Source: Sulfobacillus sp.
Lineage (GTDB): Bacteria; Bacillota; Sulfobacillia; Sulfobacillales; Sulfobacillaceae
NCBI GenBank assembly: GCA_027343695.1
Contig: DAHWKJ010000077.1
Coordinates: 1-60,899 of the forward strand
DNA: 60,899 bases
Direction of reading: 5' to 3'
Shown: positions 1 to 10,147 of the stretch, in pieces
Layout: each line of letters opens with the position of its first letter
How positions within the stretch are numbered: position 1 is the stretch's first letter
Translations under genes and position numbers: made by a program
Notes under the pieces: model-generated
Told to the model about the DNA's origin: nothing
The model's database searches: none
The model's input: the letters and a program-made list of their open reading frames with translations, nothing else

Positions 1-54
1 AGTGACGGACTTCGAATCCGCAGGTCGTAGGTTCAAATCCTACCGGGCGCACCA
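1..54 (+). tRNA. tRNA-Arg (anticodon TCG), 5' end outside window
   Basis: The 3' two thirds of a tRNA. The anticodon loop CTTCGAA gives TCG with U33 in place. A five-base variable loop is followed by a perfect T stem (GTAGG/CCTAC) around TTCAAAT, the 3' acceptor half CGGGCGC, discriminator A and an encoded CCA. The outermost anticodon-stem pair seems to be an A/C mismatch. The D arm and 5' acceptor half lie before the window. Confidence 0.9.
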
Positions 55-57
55 TTC

Positions 58-141
58 GCGAGGGTGATGGAATGGCAGACATGCGAGACTTAGGATCTCG
101 TGCCGCAAGGCGTAAGGGTTCAAGTCCCTTCCCTCGCACCA
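58..141 (+). tRNA. tRNA-Leu (anticodon TAG)
   Basis: Complete class II tRNA of 84 nt including CCA. The acceptor GCGAGGG pairs with CCCTCGC. The anticodon stem CGAGA/TCTCG closes the loop CTTAGGA (anticodon TAG, reads CTA). A long variable arm precedes the T arm with TTCAAGT. It lies three bases after the tRNA-Arg, so the three tRNAs are probably one transcript. Confidence 0.95.
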
Positions 142-147
142 CCATAC

Positions 148-222
148 GCGGAAGTAGCTCAGTGGTAGAGCATCGCCTTGCCAAGGCGAGGGTCGCGGGT
201 TCAAGTCCCGTCTTCCGCTCCA
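148..222 (+). tRNA. tRNA-Gly (anticodon GCC)
   Basis: Complete 75-nt tRNA including CCA. The acceptor GCGGAAG pairs with CTTCCGC, discriminator T. The anticodon stem TCGCC/GGCGA closes TTGCCAA (anticodon GCC). The T arm GCGGG/CCCGT encloses TTCAAGT. Last member of the tRNA cluster before tig. Confidence 0.95.
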
Positions 223-227
223 ATTTC

Positions 228-254
228 AGAGGCGAGCGTTGCGCCTCTCGTTTT
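228..254 (+). terminator. intrinsic terminator after tRNA cluster
   Basis: A 7-bp stem AGAGGCG (228-234) / CGCCTCT (242-248) with a 7-nt loop is followed by CGTTTT. It ends the tRNA transcript and lies just before the tig promoter. Confidence 0.7.
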
Positions 255-255
255 G

Positions 256-283
256 TTGCAGGGCGAAATACGCGTGCTATAAT
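256..283 (+). promoter_or_regulatory. sigma-A-type promoter of tig
   Basis: TTGCAG (256-261), 16-bp spacer, TATAAT (278-283) with a TGC extension directly upstream of the -10. The ATG of tig is 40 bp downstream. Confidence 0.75.
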
Positions 284-322
284 GGGTTGAATTGTAACGG
301 GTTAGGGGAGGATTAACAAGGG

Positions 323-1630
323 ATGGAAGTCGCATTAGAACGGCTACCCAATTCGGTCGCCAAAGTTTCGGTAACGATTGATCCGGCAGATGTGTCGGTA
401 GCAATGGACAAAGCGTTTCGATCTGTCGCGTCGCGGTATAACATTCCAGGATTTCGACGTGGCAAGGTTCCTCGTCCGATTTTTGAGCGGATGGTGGGTC
501 GCGATGTACTACTACAAGAGGCTGCCCAAAAGATTGTAGAAATGCGCTACGTGGAAGCCTTGCAAGAAGCTGCCATTGAACCCGTAGCAGAACCCCGTAT
601 TAATATTGTTAAGCTTGAAGATGGGTCTCCCTTTGAATTCGACATTGAGGTGGAATCAAAGCCTGAGATTGCCTTAGGAGACTACGCCGACCTGGTCGCC
701 GAACCGCTGGTGGTCCGCGACGTTACCGATGAGGATATGGAAACGGAACTGCAGACTTTGGCCCGTGGTCAAGCACAAATCGTACCTGCCGATGAGGAAC
801 CGGTATCGATGGGCAACCATATTACGGTCAAACTGCAAGGATATTTAGAGGGGGATGAATCGGACGAGCCTTTCGTCGATGATGATTCCTATGCCATTGA
901 GGTGGGGAGCGGCACCGTGGTGGAAGGACTCGAGCCCCAACTCATTGGCCTCAACGTGGGAGAGCCGCAAACCATTCGTCTGACGTATCCCGAGTCTCAT
1001 CCAGACGTCTCGTTGGCGGGTAAAGAAGTCCGGTTTGAAATCGAAGTGTTAGAAAACCGCCGCGCCGAGGTACCGCCGGTGGATGACGATTTGGCCAAGG
1101 CGCTCGGCTTGGAGTCGTTGCAGGAATTGCGAGAGCGTGTGGCGAATACTGTCAAGAGTCGAATTGAGAGCCAAGCCAAGAGTGATCGATTGGCCGAGAT
1201 TCTGGGTAAACTGAAAGAGCGCGTGCCGATGGAGTTGCCGGCAGCCTTGGTTGCGGATGCTGTGCATAATCAACTGCATGAACTCCAGAATTCGTTATCC
1301 CGCATGGGAGCCTCTTTGGACGAGTACCTTGAAAGCCGCCAGATCCAGTTGCCGGAGCTGCAAGCAGAACTTCGTCCTCAGGCTGAAGAGCGCGTCAAGG
1401 AGCAATTGCTTCTCGAAGCGATAGCCAAGGAGCAGAATCTTACGGTGACCGACGACGAGGTCGTCGAATCCATACGCCCGCTGGCCGAGATGTACAAGCA
1501 GCCTGTGACCAGTATTATCCAGCTGTTCAAGGAGCGTGGCGAATTCAGTGCTTTGCGAGACAATATGTTATTGTCCAAAGCTAGCGACTATCTCGCAGGG
1601 GTTAAGCCCGACGTGGCTGACCCATCGTAA
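323..1630 (+). CDS. tig: trigger factor, ribosome-associated chaperone and peptidyl-prolyl isomerase
   Basis: Trigger factor docks at the ribosomal exit tunnel and protects nascent chains; its central FKBP-type domain isomerises prolyl bonds. The 435-residue product has the usual length. Residues about 1-110 form the ribosome-binding domain, with the GFRRGKVP signature near residue 44. Residues about 160-245 form the PPIase domain ([16 protein letters not shown] and related). The rest is the charged helical chaperone domain. ATG 323 follows GGGGAGG. clpP starts 20 bp after the stop, so folding and degradation genes share a transcript, as in other Firmicutes. Confidence 0.97.
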   Translation: MEVALERLPNSVAKVSVTIDPADVSVAMDKAFRSVASRYNIPGFRRGKVPRPIFERMVGRDVLLQEAAQKIVEMRYVEALQEAAIEPVAEPRINIVKLEDGSPFEFDIEVESKPEIALGDYADLVAEPLVVRDVTDEDMETELQTLARGQAQIVPADEEPVSMGNHITVKLQGYLEGDESDEPFVDDDSYAIEVGSGTVVEGLEPQLIGLNVGEPQTIRLTYPESHPDVSLAGKEVRFEIEVLENRRAEVPPVDDDLAKALGLESLQELRERVANTVKSRIESQAKSDRLAEILGKLKERVPMELPAALVADAVHNQLHELQNSLSRMGASLDEYLESRQIQLPELQAELRPQAEERVKEQLLLEAIAKEQNLTVTDDEVVESIRPLAEMYKQPVTSIIQLFKERGEFSALRDNMLLSKASDYLAGVKPDVADPS

Positions 1631-1650
1631 GCTCTACGGGGAGGAAGAAC

Positions 1651-2289
1651 ATGAGCTATTTGGTGCCAATGGTGGTCGAGCAGACCAACCGGGGCGAACG
1701 GTCGTATGACATTTATTCACGGTTATTGAAAGAGCGAATCATCTTTCTAGGGAGTGCCATTGATGATGATGTGGCGAACTTGGTGGTGGCACAGCTTTTA
1801 TTCCTAGAAAGTGACGATCCCGAACGGGACATTCACGTTTATGTGAATTCGCCCGGGGGTTCCGTGAGTGCGGGTCTTGGAATTTACGATACGATGCAAT
1901 ACATCAAGCCGGCGGTCTCGACAATTTGTGTGGGCATGGCGGCCAGTATGGGCGCGTTGCTCTTAGCAGGAGGGGCGCCCGGCAAGCGATTTGCACTACC
2001 GAATGCCCGCGTTATGATTCATGAACCGTGGATTAACAACTTAGGTGGCAAGACCACTGACGTTGAAATTCAAATGAAGGAACTCTTGAGAAGCCGTGAA
2101 GCGTTAGCTAAAATATTGGGACACCACACGAACCATTCGGTGGAGCAAATTTTAGAAGAAACCCAACGCGATTACTGGATGACTGCCGAAGAGGCCCGTG
2201 CATATCATTTAATTGATGAAGTGGTGGCACCACGGACGCGCGAGGCAGGGGACAAGGATGCAGCGACCGATAAGACCTCCCACGATTAG
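1651..2289 (+). CDS. clpP: ATP-dependent Clp protease proteolytic subunit
   Basis: Serine protease that forms the tetradecameric barrel fed by ClpX. The 212-residue product carries the catalytic triad: Ser99 in GMAASMG, His124 in MIHEP and an Asp near 174 in QRDYW. The oxyanion-forming glycine-rich segment [10 protein letters not shown] is intact. The start ATG has a GGGGAGG site. The C-terminal tail after about residue 195 is polar and variable. It lies between tig and clpX, giving a chaperone-protease operon. Confidence 0.98.
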   Translation: MSYLVPMVVEQTNRGERSYDIYSRLLKERIIFLGSAIDDDVANLVVAQLLFLESDDPERDIHVYVNSPGGSVSAGLGIYDTMQYIKPAVSTICVGMAASMGALLLAGGAPGKRFALPNARVMIHEPWINNLGGKTTDVEIQMKELLRSREALAKILGHHTNHSVEQILEETQRDYWMTAEEARAYHLIDEVVAPRTREAGDKDAATDKTSHD

Positions 2290-2299
2290 TGTGGGAGGT
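2275..2299 (+). promoter_or_regulatory. perfect hairpin over the clpP stop codon
   Basis: ACCTCCCAC (2275-2283) and GTGGGAGGT (2291-2299) form a 9-bp perfect stem. The 7-nt loop contains the TAG stop of clpP. No T-run follows, so it is not a standard terminator. It may be an mRNA stability or processing element separating clpP from clpX. Confidence 0.5.
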
Positions 2300-2348
2300 A
2301 CGGGAGTCCATCCCAATGTTAGCGGTGGCCGGATAAGGGGGGGCACGT

Positions 2349-3629
2349 ATGTTCAAGTTCACTGATGAAAAAGGGCAACTCAAATGCTCGTTTTGTGGCA
2401 AATACCAGGATCAGGTCAAACGTCTGATTGCCGGTCCCGGAGGCGTCTATATATGTGATGAGTGCGTTGAACTGTGCTCTGAAATCATTGAAGAAGAGCT
2501 GAGTGATGACGTCGAATTTGAACTGAAAGACATTCCGAAACCCCAAGAAATCCGGTCGATTCTCGATCAGTACGTGATCGGTCAGGATCGCGCTAAAAAG
2601 ACGTTGTCCGTGGCCGTTTACAATCATTACAAGCGGATTAACCTCGGTAACAAGGTGGATGACGTCGAGCTGCAAAAGTCCAACATCTTGATGTTGGGCC
2701 CTACCGGTTCAGGAAAGACTTTGCTGGCGCAAACGCTGGCTAAAATCTTGAACGTACCTTTTGCGATTGCGGATGCCACGTCCTTAACCGAGGCAGGATA
2801 TGTCGGAGAAGACGTGGAGAACATTCTGCTCAAACTAATCCAAGCCGCCGATTACGACGTGGAGAAAGCCGAAAAAGGCATTGTCTACATCGATGAGGTC
2901 GACAAGATTGCGCGGAAGTCGGAAAATCCGTCGATAACCCGGGATGTGTCAGGCGAGGGTGTGCAGCAAGCATTGCTGAAGATTCTTGAGGGGACTGTGG
3001 CATCGGTTCCGCCGCAGGGCGGGCGCAAACACCCGCACCAAGAATTTATTCAAATCGACACCACCAACATCCTGTTTATTGTGGGTGGAGCCTTTGACGG
3101 CATCGATAAACTGATTAAGCGCCGAATTGGCCGTAAGGGCCTAGGCTTTAACGCGGAAATTCAATCGCGAACTGATGGAAACATTGGGGACGTGCTGGCC
3201 AAAATTATGCCGGAAGACCTGTTGAAATTTGGGTTGATTCCGGAATTTGTGGGTCGGTTACCCGTCACGGTGACCTTAGACGCGTTGGATGAGGCTGCGT
3301 TGGTGCAGATTCTTACGGAGCCCCGGAACGCATTGGTCAAGCAATATCAAAAAATGTTGTTAATGGACAATGTGGAGCTGGAGTTTAAAGAAGAAGCGGT
3401 CAAGGCCGTGGCGCGTGAAGCAATGCGGCGGAACACCGGAGCACGAGCGCTGAGGGCCATCATTGAGGATATCATGTTGGAAGTGATGTACGACATGCCT
3501 AGTCGGACAGACATTGCCAAATGTGTGGTGACTCGTGAAGTCGTCGAAAACCATGAAGAGCCGCTTTTAGTCACGACACAAGACCGGGCAAAACCACGGA
3601 CGAAAAAGCAAAAAGAAGAGACGGCTTAA
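2349..3629 (+). CDS. clpX: ATP-dependent Clp protease ATPase subunit ClpX
   Basis: AAA+ unfoldase that selects substrates and threads them into ClpP. 426 residues. The N-terminal zinc-binding domain has Cys13/Cys16 and Cys36/Cys39. Walker A is GPTGSGKT (117-124) and Walker B IVYIDE (178-183). The ClpP-docking loop reads LGF (265-267), where IGF is the commoner form. The C-terminal small AAA domain includes the sensor-2 stretch [11 protein letters not shown] 2349 follows GGGGGG. A strong terminator follows the gene. Confidence 0.98.
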   Translation: MFKFTDEKGQLKCSFCGKYQDQVKRLIAGPGGVYICDECVELCSEIIEEELSDDVEFELKDIPKPQEIRSILDQYVIGQDRAKKTLSVAVYNHYKRINLGNKVDDVELQKSNILMLGPTGSGKTLLAQTLAKILNVPFAIADATSLTEAGYVGEDVENILLKLIQAADYDVEKAEKGIVYIDEVDKIARKSENPSITRDVSGEGVQQALLKILEGTVASVPPQGGRKHPHQEFIQIDTTNILFIVGGAFDGIDKLIKRRIGRKGLGFNAEIQSRTDGNIGDVLAKIMPEDLLKFGLIPEFVGRLPVTVTLDALDEAALVQILTEPRNALVKQYQKMLLMDNVELEFKEEAVKAVAREAMRRNTGARALRAIIEDIMLEVMYDMPSRTDIAKCVVTREVVENHEEPLLVTTQDRAKPRTKKQKEETA

Positions 3630-3660
3630 GATTTCGACGATAGCGGACCCTATTGGCCAG

Positions 3661-3699
3661 CAGAAGCCCCCGGACGTGGACGGGGGCTTCTGGTATTTC
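3661..3699 (+). terminator. intrinsic terminator after clpX
   Basis: A 12-bp perfect stem CAGAAGCCCCCG (3661-3672) / CGGGGGCTTCTG (3681-3692) with an 8-nt loop is followed by GTATTTCT. It closes the tig-clpP-clpX operon. Confidence 0.85.
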
Positions 3700-3704
3700 T
3701 GCCT

Positions 3705-3756
3705 AAATCATGGAGATCCTGGGCATACTTTGATGGAAGGTCCTCGTCCATGATTT
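3705..3756. repeat. 10-bp inverted repeat upstream of lonB
   Basis: AAATCATGGA (3705-3714) and TCCATGATTT (3747-3756) are perfect reverse complements separated by 32 bp. The pair lies between the clpX terminator and the lonB start, where a lonB promoter is expected. It could be a two-half-site operator; no convincing promoter was assigned. Confidence 0.5.
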
Positions 3757-3847
3757 GGTCATAAAGAGCTGGACACAATTGGGGACACTACGTGTGCGAG
3801 CCTCAACCGATCCTACGAAATCACGGTTCGCGGAAAGGAGGGTCGCG

Positions 3848-5548
3848 ATGAACTTTGCAAACATCGCCACCTTCATACAATTTTTCTTTGCGATAGTGAT
3901 TGGTCTCTATTTCTGGAACCTGCTTAAATCGCAACAGGGCAACAAGGTGGCAGTCGAGCGAGAATCTAAGAAAGAAATTGAGAAGCTTAGACGATTGCGG
4001 GCGATCCATCTCACCGAGCCTTTATCGGAAAAAACCCGACCGAGTCGTTTTGATGAAATCATTGGCCAGGCAGATGGTGTAAGAGCCTTAAAAGCCGCCT
4101 TATGCGGACCCAATCCGCAGCACGTCATTGTGTATGGTCCCCCCGGAGTGGGCAAGACTGCGGCTGCCCGCTTGGTTTTGGATGTGGCTAAAAGTAACAG
4201 CTGGAGCCCATTTCTTCCCGATGCTAAATTCATGGAGTTAGATGCTACCACCGCTCGGTTTGACGAGCGCGGAATTGCCGATCCCTTAATCGGATCGGTG
4301 CATGATCCGATTTACCAGGGGGCCGGACCGTTAGGAATGGCTGGAGTCCCGCAACCTAAACCGGGTGCCGTAACCAAGGCTCACGGGGGGATCTTGTTCA
4401 TTGATGAAATCGGTGAACTGCATCCGATCCAAATGAACAAGTTACTGAAGGTGCTCGAGGACCGTAAGGTATTTCTCGAATCGGCCTATTACAATTCTGA
4501 AGACAACAATATTCCGGTTCACATCCAAGATATCTTCGAAAATGGGCTGCCGGCCGACTTCCGGTTGGTGGGGGCGACCACGAGACAACCCCATGAGATT
4601 CCGCCAGCTATCCGTTCTCGTTGCGTGGAAATCTATTTTCGTGGATTATTGCCCGATGAGGTTTACACCATTGCGGCCAATGCGGTGAAGCGTATGGGGA
4701 TCGAAATCGAACGGGGTGCTTTAGAGGTCGTGAAACAGTATGCGACCAACGGTCGGGAAGCCGTCAACATGATCCAAATTGCGGCGGGAGTAGGGTTGAC
4801 GGAAAATCGGCACGTCATCACTCAGGCCGATGTGGAATGGGTTGTACAGTCTGGCCATTATAACCCGAGACCCGAGAAGAAGGTCGGTGCGGAATCCTTT
4901 GTGGGGATGGTCAACGGGCTCGCGGTCTACGGCCCCAATATGGGGACGGTGCTCGAGGTCGAGGCGGTCGCACACCCCGTAGCGAGTGGGCAAGGTCATC
5001 TCTTTGTCACCGGGGTGGTGGATGAAGAAGAAATGGGCGGGGCGAATCGTACCATTCGGCGAAAGTCGATGGCCCGAAGCTCGGTAGAAAACGTCTTAAC
5101 CGTGCTCCACAACCAGATGGGTCTCGACACGACTCAATACGACCTTCATGTCAACTTCCCTGGAGGTGTGCCCTTGGATGGACCCTCGGCAGGAGTTTCG
5201 ATTGCCACCGCCGTTTTTTCCGCGATTACCCAAAAACCCTGTGACAACCGCTTGGCGATGACCGGTGAATTATCGATCCGGGGCTTTGTTAGACCGGTCG
5301 GTGGGGTGGTAGCCAAAGTCGAGGCGGCGGCCCAAGCGGGATGTAAGCGGGTCCTGATTCCTAAAGACAACTGGCAAGAAATGTTTCGACAGTCAGAAAT
5401 TGAGGTCATTACCGTGCACACACTCCGTGAAGTCCTGACGCTGGCGACAGAGATCGGAGAAGAATCGCACGGGGCGACCCGGGTGCCGCAAGTCGATTTG
5501 CTTACCGCGACTGCCAGCCCCGCGTCAGCACCGCAGGGACAGGCGTAG
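3848..5548 (+). CDS. lonB: ATP-dependent protease LonB (sporulation-type, membrane-anchored Lon)
   Basis: Lon-family AAA+ serine protease. In Bacillus LonB is made in the forespore. The ATG at 3848 is chosen because AAGGAGG (3835-3841) precedes it; the frame stays open 93 bp further upstream, but that part does not look coding. The product is 566 residues. Residues 1-25 include one membrane segment (IQFFFAIVIGLYFW). Walker A GPPGVGKT, the Walker B region LFIDEIGEL and a C-terminal Lon protease domain follow. The Ser/Lys dyad is Ser447 (DGPSAG) and Lys490. The large Lon substrate-binding N-domain is absent, as normal for LonB. lonA follows directly. Confidence 0.95.
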   Translation: MNFANIATFIQFFFAIVIGLYFWNLLKSQQGNKVAVERESKKEIEKLRRLRAIHLTEPLSEKTRPSRFDEIIGQADGVRALKAALCGPNPQHVIVYGPPGVGKTAAARLVLDVAKSNSWSPFLPDAKFMELDATTARFDERGIADPLIGSVHDPIYQGAGPLGMAGVPQPKPGAVTKAHGGILFIDEIGELHPIQMNKLLKVLEDRKVFLESAYYNSEDNNIPVHIQDIFENGLPADFRLVGATTRQPHEIPPAIRSRCVEIYFRGLLPDEVYTIAANAVKRMGIEIERGALEVVKQYATNGREAVNMIQIAAGVGLTENRHVITQADVEWVVQSGHYNPRPEKKVGAESFVGMVNGLAVYGPNMGTVLEVEAVAHPVASGQGHLFVTGVVDEEEMGGANRTIRRKSMARSSVENVLTVLHNQMGLDTTQYDLHVNFPGGVPLDGPSAGVSIATAVFSAITQKPCDNRLAMTGELSIRGFVRPVGGVVAKVEAAAQAGCKRVLIPKDNWQEMFRQSEIEVITVHTLREVLTLATEIGEESHGATRVPQVDLLTATASPASAPQGQA

Positions 5549-5575
5549 ACGGGGGAGATTAGCCCCGGCTTAACC

Positions 5576-5608
5576 ACCGACGGTACCCGAACCCGGGCAA
5601 CCGTCGGT
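5576..5608 (+). terminator. hairpin after lonB, possible terminator
   Basis: ACCGACGGT (5576-5584) and ACCGTCGGT (5600-5608) form a 9-bp stem with a GC-rich loop. There is no clear T tract, so it may be a factor-dependent terminator or a processing site between lonB and lonA. Confidence 0.4.
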
Positions 5609-5678
5609 GTCGCTAGCCGGAGGTGCCCATACAATGGTACAATGAGAAACTAATGCACGAATCGCTAGGGGGTTGCTT

Positions 5679-7994
5679 ATGCCTCGCACAGAAATGCCAT
5701 TACTCCCCTTAAGGGGAGTGCTTGTGTTTCCCTATATGGTTGTGCCACTCGAAGTGGGACGTGAGCGCAGTCTGAAGGCACTGGAACAGGCCATGCTGGA
5801 TGGAAGAGAATTAGTGTTCGTGGCGCAACGCGACACTAAGATTGATGTACCGGGGATTGACGACCTCTACGATGTAGGGGTCATTGGCGAAGTCAAGCAA
5901 CTACTGAAGATGCCTAGCGGCGGATCCAAGGTCGTGGTGGAGGGGCGGACACGGGCGACTGTGCACCGCGTGGAAGATGCCGGGGAATACTTTCGGGCCG
6001 AGGTGGAAGAGGTTGCGGAAGAAGGCGATCTGACGGATGAAGTAGAAGCGTTGATGCATGCCGTGGTAGAGCAGTTCGAAGTGTACATAAAGAATACCAA
6101 GAAGGTGCCGGGCGAAGCGTCACTCAGCATGAATGTCGAAGACCCCGGCCGTCTGGCCGATACGATTATTAGTTACTTAGATGTGAGAACCAACGAAAAA
6201 GAGGAAGTTCTAGAGACGTTCGCGGTCGAGGATCGGCTCAATAAGGTGTCAGATATTTTAGCGCGCCAGATGGAGCTTTTGGAAATCGAGAAACGGATTA
6301 GTTTTCGTGTGCGTAAACAAATGGAGCGGACTCAAAAAGAATACTATTTGCGCGAACAGTTAAAAGCCATTCAACGCGAACTCGGGGAACGTGACGAGCA
6401 GACGTCCGAGATTGAGGAGTTACGAGAACGCCTCAAGAACACAGAAAACCTTGTCCCGGAGGTCTCGGAGAAAATCGAGCGCGAGATTGACCGTCTGGCC
6501 AAGATGTCCGGGATGGCGGCGGAAGCGGTGGTCGTCCGCACCTACGTCGATTGGTTATTGAGCTTGCCTTGGGGTACGGAAACCGATGAGCGGATTGAGG
6601 TCGAGGAAGCTGAAAAAATTCTGGATGCCGATCACTACGGGCTCAAGAAGGTTAAGGACAGGATTTTAGAGTACTTGGCGGTGCGCCAATTGGCCCCCCA
6701 ATTAAAAGGCCCAATTCTCTGTCTGGTGGGACCGCCTGGGGTTGGGAAAACCTCCCTGGCTCGATCCATTGCACGCGCGACTGGCCGTAACTTTGTGCGG
6801 GTGTCTCTGGGCGGCGTGCGCGATGAGGCGGAAATCCGCGGGCATCGCCGAACCTACGTCGGGGCGATGCCGGGCCGGGTAATCCAGGGAATGAAACAGG
6901 CGGGCTCTAAAAACCCTCTATTTTTGTTAGATGAAGTGGATAAAATGGCGATGGATTTCCGAGGCGATCCCTCGGCAGCCTTACTCGAAGTATTGGATCC
7001 CGAGCAAAACAATCGGTTTTCTGATCACTACATCGAGATCCCCTTTGATTTGAGCCGGGTGATGTTCATTACCACCGCCAATGTGCTGCATACCATCCCG
7101 CGGCCGTTACTGGATCGCATGGAGACCATTGTCATCCCCGGTTACACCGAAGAGGAGAAGCTTCACATTGCGACGCAATATTTGTGGCCGAAACAACTAG
7201 CAGCCCATGGGCTTGAAGGAAAACCCGTCGAGTTGAGCGAAGCGGCTTTACGAGGAGTGATCCGCCATTATACCCGGGAAGCCGGCGTTCGCCAGCTCGA
7301 ACGTGAATTGGGAACCGTGTGTCGCAAAGTGGCGAGAGAGATCGTCAAGGGGCATCAGGGTAGGGTACGGGTGACCGTCGGCAATCTCGCTAAATATTTA
7401 GGCACCCATAAGGTTCATCATCAGAACGCCGAATCCCAAAGCCAAGCCGGACTCGTAACGGGACTGGCGGTGACTGAAACCGGTGGTGATGTGATGCCGA
7501 TTGAAGTGACCACGATGTCGGGAAAGGGCCAATTGACCCTCACCGGACAACTTGGCGACGTGATGCAAGAGTCGGCTAGAGCGGCATTTAGCTATATTCG
7601 AGCCAAGGCCGAATCCTTGGGGGTCGAATCGACGTTCCACGAAAAGTGGGATCTGCATGTGCATGTGCCGGAGGGCGCGATTCCGAAAGACGGCCCATCA
7701 GCGGGGATTGCGATGGCCACCGCCATGGTTTCTGCACTCACCGGGGCACCTGTCAAGGCGAGTCTGGCGATGACGGGAGAGATTACGCTTCGGGGGCGCG
7801 TCTTGCCTGTGGGGGGAATCAAAGAGAAGACCCTGGCGGCACACCGAGTGGGGATTCGAGAACTGATTCTCCCAAAGGATAACGAACCGGATTTGGAAGA
7901 CTTGCCGGCCAATGTGCGACGCGGTCTTGACATCCACTTGGTGACGGATTTGGATCAAGTGCTGGCTTTGGCCTTGGAGGCGCCTCGTGCCTAA
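5679..7994 (+). CDS. lon: ATP-dependent protease LonA
   Basis: Cytosolic Lon protease degrading misfolded and regulatory proteins. An in-frame TTG at 5673 exists, but ATG 5679 has the better spacing to AGGGGG (5667-5672). 771 residues, a typical full length. The LonN substrate domain spans about 5-200, then a coiled-coil linker, the AAA+ module with Walker A GPPGVGKT (351-358) and Walker [11 protein letters not shown]. The C-terminal protease domain has the dyad Ser674 (DGPSAG) and Lys717 (second lysine of GGIKEK). The last codons overlap ysxC, so the two are translationally coupled. Confidence 0.98.
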   Translation: MPRTEMPLLPLRGVLVFPYMVVPLEVGRERSLKALEQAMLDGRELVFVAQRDTKIDVPGIDDLYDVGVIGEVKQLLKMPSGGSKVVVEGRTRATVHRVEDAGEYFRAEVEEVAEEGDLTDEVEALMHAVVEQFEVYIKNTKKVPGEASLSMNVEDPGRLADTIISYLDVRTNEKEEVLETFAVEDRLNKVSDILARQMELLEIEKRISFRVRKQMERTQKEYYLREQLKAIQRELGERDEQTSEIEELRERLKNTENLVPEVSEKIEREIDRLAKMSGMAAEAVVVRTYVDWLLSLPWGTETDERIEVEEAEKILDADHYGLKKVKDRILEYLAVRQLAPQLKGPILCLVGPPGVGKTSLARSIARATGRNFVRVSLGGVRDEAEIRGHRRTYVGAMPGRVIQGMKQAGSKNPLFLLDEVDKMAMDFRGDPSAALLEVLDPEQNNRFSDHYIEIPFDLSRVMFITTANVLHTIPRPLLDRMETIVIPGYTEEEKLHIATQYLWPKQLAAHGLEGKPVELSEAALRGVIRHYTREAGVRQLERELGTVCRKVAREIVKGHQGRVRVTVGNLAKYLGTHKVHHQNAESQSQAGLVTGLAVTETGGDVMPIEVTTMSGKGQLTLTGQLGDVMQESARAAFSYIRAKAESLGVESTFHEKWDLHVHVPEGAIPKDGPSAGIAMATAMVSALTGAPVKASLAMTGEITLRGRVLPVGGIKEKTLAAHRVGIRELILPKDNEPDLEDLPANVRRGLDIHLVTDLDQVLALALEAPRA

Positions 7995-8556
7995 ACGCAG
8001 CCCGATTGCCGCATCGGCTCTTGACGCCAAAGATATGCCCCGTGACGGGAACATTGAAGTAGCTTTCATGGGGCGCTCCAATTCGGGAAAGTCGTCTCTG
8101 ATTAATCGGCTCGTCGGATCCAAAGTTGCGCACACTAGTTCCACCCCGGGACGGACTCAACGCATCAACTTTTTTGCGATGAAGGGTTGGTATATCGTGG
8201 ACCTTCCCGGATTTGGCTATGCCAAAGTGTCCATGGCGCAACGGGAACGTTTTGGCCAAGCCGTCGAGGCCTATCTGACCAAACGCCAGCCATTAATTGG
8301 CGGCATCTTGATTCAAGACGTGCGACGCGATCCACAAGACGAGGAAATGATGGTCAAGCAATGGGCCTATGATCGAAATCTCTATTTGGCGGTGGTCGCC
8401 AGCAAGGTCGATAAGTTGAACCAAACCCAGCGTAAAGAGCGTAAAGCACGGTTAGAGGAATTGTATGGGGGGGAAGTGTTCTTGGTCTCTAATCGCACCG
8501 GCGAGGGTATGGACCAAGTCAAAAACGCGATTCAGGGGCTCGGGCTGATGCTTTAG
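7987..8556 (+). CDS. ysxC: ribosome biogenesis GTP-binding protein YsxC/EngB
   Basis: TrmE-Era-EngA-EngB-Septin family GTPase needed for late 50S assembly. 189 residues, usual length. G1 is GRSNSGKSS near residue 30, G2 the TSSTPGRT segment, G3 DLPGFGYA and G4 SKVDKL. The start is GTG 7987, inside the end of lonA, with GGAGG at 7976-7980. The stop overlaps the stop of the convergent gene by three bases. The lonA-ysxC pairing is the Bacillus arrangement. Confidence 0.96.
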   Translation: MPKRSPIAASALDAKDMPRDGNIEVAFMGRSNSGKSSLINRLVGSKVAHTSSTPGRTQRINFFAMKGWYIVDLPGFGYAKVSMAQRERFGQAVEAYLTKRQPLIGGILIQDVRRDPQDEEMMVKQWAYDRNLYLAVVASKVDKLNQTQRKERKARLEELYGGEVFLVSNRTGEGMDQVKNAIQGLGLML

Positions 8557-9140
8557 CGCCAGTGGTATAAGGTAGGGGTGCCAAACCCGATATGGGGCAG
8601 ACGGCGACCGCCGACTTGGTGGTCGCCTTGTAATAGATTGACCATGAGGAGCAAAAATGCCGCGTGAGACACCACCGCGATCCGGGTTCCGGGCTGGCGG
8701 TGTTCGTTGATGAGTTGAATCGCCTCGGTTGCTCGCCGGGTCGACAGGATGCGACCTTCCGGGGCTTGGTTTCGGAACCAGTGAAAGCGCAGGTAGGTCC
8801 ACCACACCTCGGATGGCCAACGGCCGCGGAGAAACGTCGTGGTGGGCTCTGGAAGACGCACCGGAATTTCCCTGAGGAGCGGACTCACAATGACCTCACG
8901 CCCTCGTGCGAATAGACGTGCGGTGGCCAGGGCTCGCGGGAGATCGGATGCAATGATAGTGTCCGGTACGGGATAGCCGGAGTAGACCTGACTTAGGCGG
9001 ATGCGTTCGGCTTCCGAGAGTCCCGCATCGTCATAGGCATCCAAAAACCGATTGAATTGTTGGCGATCCATAAAAACAGGGTTACGGGGTACGTCGGGAC
9101 GCCCGTGCCTCATAACCCAGAAGGTTTCCTGTGCAATCAT
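8553..9140 (-). CDS. histidine phosphatase (phosphoglycerate mutase-like) family protein
   Basis: Phosphatase or mutase of the RHG family; substrate unknown. 195 residues. The phosphohistidine motif MRHGRP lies at 10-15 (His12). The second catalytic region is LPRALATARLFA, and the distal His is in VSHAAFLLLMVNLL, a CobC/GpmB-like layout. The ribosome binding site is weak. It is convergent with ysxC (stops overlap) and runs in the direction of the downstream peptide transporter genes, with 63 bp between. Confidence 0.85.
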   Translation of the reverse strand: MIAQETFWVMRHGRPDVPRNPVFMDRQQFNRFLDAYDDAGLSEAERIRLSQVYSGYPVPDTIIASDLPRALATARLFARGREVIVSPLLREIPVRLPEPTTTFLRGRWPSEVWWTYLRFHWFRNQAPEGRILSTRRATEAIQLINEHRQPGTRIAVVSHAAFLLLMVNLLQGDHQVGGRRLPHIGFGTPTLYHWR

Positions 9141-9203
9141 ATCTTACAAAGTACCTATTTCGTCCAATGGAGTCAACCTCTTGGCGCATCCCTTTAGGCG
9201 GTA

Positions 9204-10142
9204 CTATCCGATGCGCTGCATTCCCGCCGTGGATCGTGGATCGAGGGCATCGCGTAAGGCATCCCCCACAAAGTTAATGGCGACCACGGCAATGGTGATG
9301 ATTAGCCCAGGCGCCAGAATCAAGAGTGGGTGGGTGACGATATAGCTCTCTGCGGAATCAAGCATGTTGCCCCATGAGGGAATTTGGGGTTGTAGGCCAA
9401 ATCCCAAGAAGTCCAGCGAGGCTTCGGCTAACATGGCACCCGCTACACCGAATGCCGCAGAGACCCATACCGGGGCCATGGCACCGGGTAGCACGTGCTT
9501 AAAAAGGATGCGGCGTGTACTGGCGCCTTGGGCGCGAGCCGCTTCGACGTATTCGTTGGTCTTTAGCGAGAGAACCTGCGAACGCACAATGCGGGACAAT
9601 CCGGTCCACCCAAAAAGGCCCAGGTAGAGAATCATCAGTCCCACCGAGGCGTTGGAACCCGTCAAGTTCAATACAATCAGGAGCAAGAAAATCGCGGGGA
9701 AGGACATGACCAAATCGACAAATCGCATCATGAGTCGATCCCAGATGCCGCCCAAGTATCCCGATGTTGCACCATACACCACACCGATCGAGGTGGCGAT
9801 GATCATCGATAGAAATCCCACCAGAAAAGAGATGCGTCCTCCATACATGAGACGCGCCAGCACGTCTCGCCCGAGCTCATCGGTACCCAGCGGATGTGCC
9901 GCACTGGGTGGCAAAAGCACTTGGGTAAGGTTCGGGGCAGTGGGGCTATACGGAGTCAAGAGGGGGGCAAAAATGGCCACGAGAAGCAAAAAGACCAGAA
10001 TCCCAAGACCAATGAGAGCCAGTTTATGCCGCGAAAAGCGGCGCCAGAATCGATGTAACCCAGACCGTTGGGGATCCCCGATGGGATCGGTTTCGAGTTC
10101 GCTTTCGAGCGGCGGTAAATTTGCGGTAGCCAAGAACCTCAC
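9204..10142 (-). CDS. peptide/nickel-type ABC transporter permease, OppC/DppC family
   Basis: Second membrane subunit of an oligopeptide-family importer. 312 residues. A cytoplasmic N-terminus rich in Arg (residues 25-45) precedes a first transmembrane helix and the OppC N-domain (PSAAHPLGTDELGRDVLARL). Five further helices carry the permease fold with the EAA loop EAARAQGASTRRILFKHVLP. The start is a GTG 5 bp after the oppB-like stop, implying coupling. No ATPase (OppD/OppF) genes lie nearby. Confidence 0.92.
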   Translation of the reverse strand: MRFLATANLPPLESELETDPIGDPQRSGLHRFWRRFSRHKLALIGLGILVFLLLVAIFAPLLTPYSPTAPNLTQVLLPPSAAHPLGTDELGRDVLARLMYGGRISFLVGFLSMIIATSIGVVYGATSGYLGGIWDRLMMRFVDLVMSFPAIFLLLIVLNLTGSNASVGLMILYLGLFGWTGLSRIVRSQVLSLKTNEYVEAARAQGASTRRILFKHVLPGAMAPVWVSAAFGVAGAMLAEASLDFLGFGLQPQIPSWGNMLDSAESYIVTHPLLILAPGLIITIAVVAINFVGDALRDALDPRSTAGMQRIG

Positions 10143-10147
10143 CTCAC

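Noticed and set aside
3720..3770. Sigma-F/G promoter of lonB
   Set aside because: A GCATA (3723-3727) and a GG-rich -10-like sequence exist, but the spacing is about 29 bp.
5610..5672. Promoter of lonA
   Set aside because: TACAAT boxes occur at 5630 and 5638, but no acceptable -35 lies at 16-18 bp.
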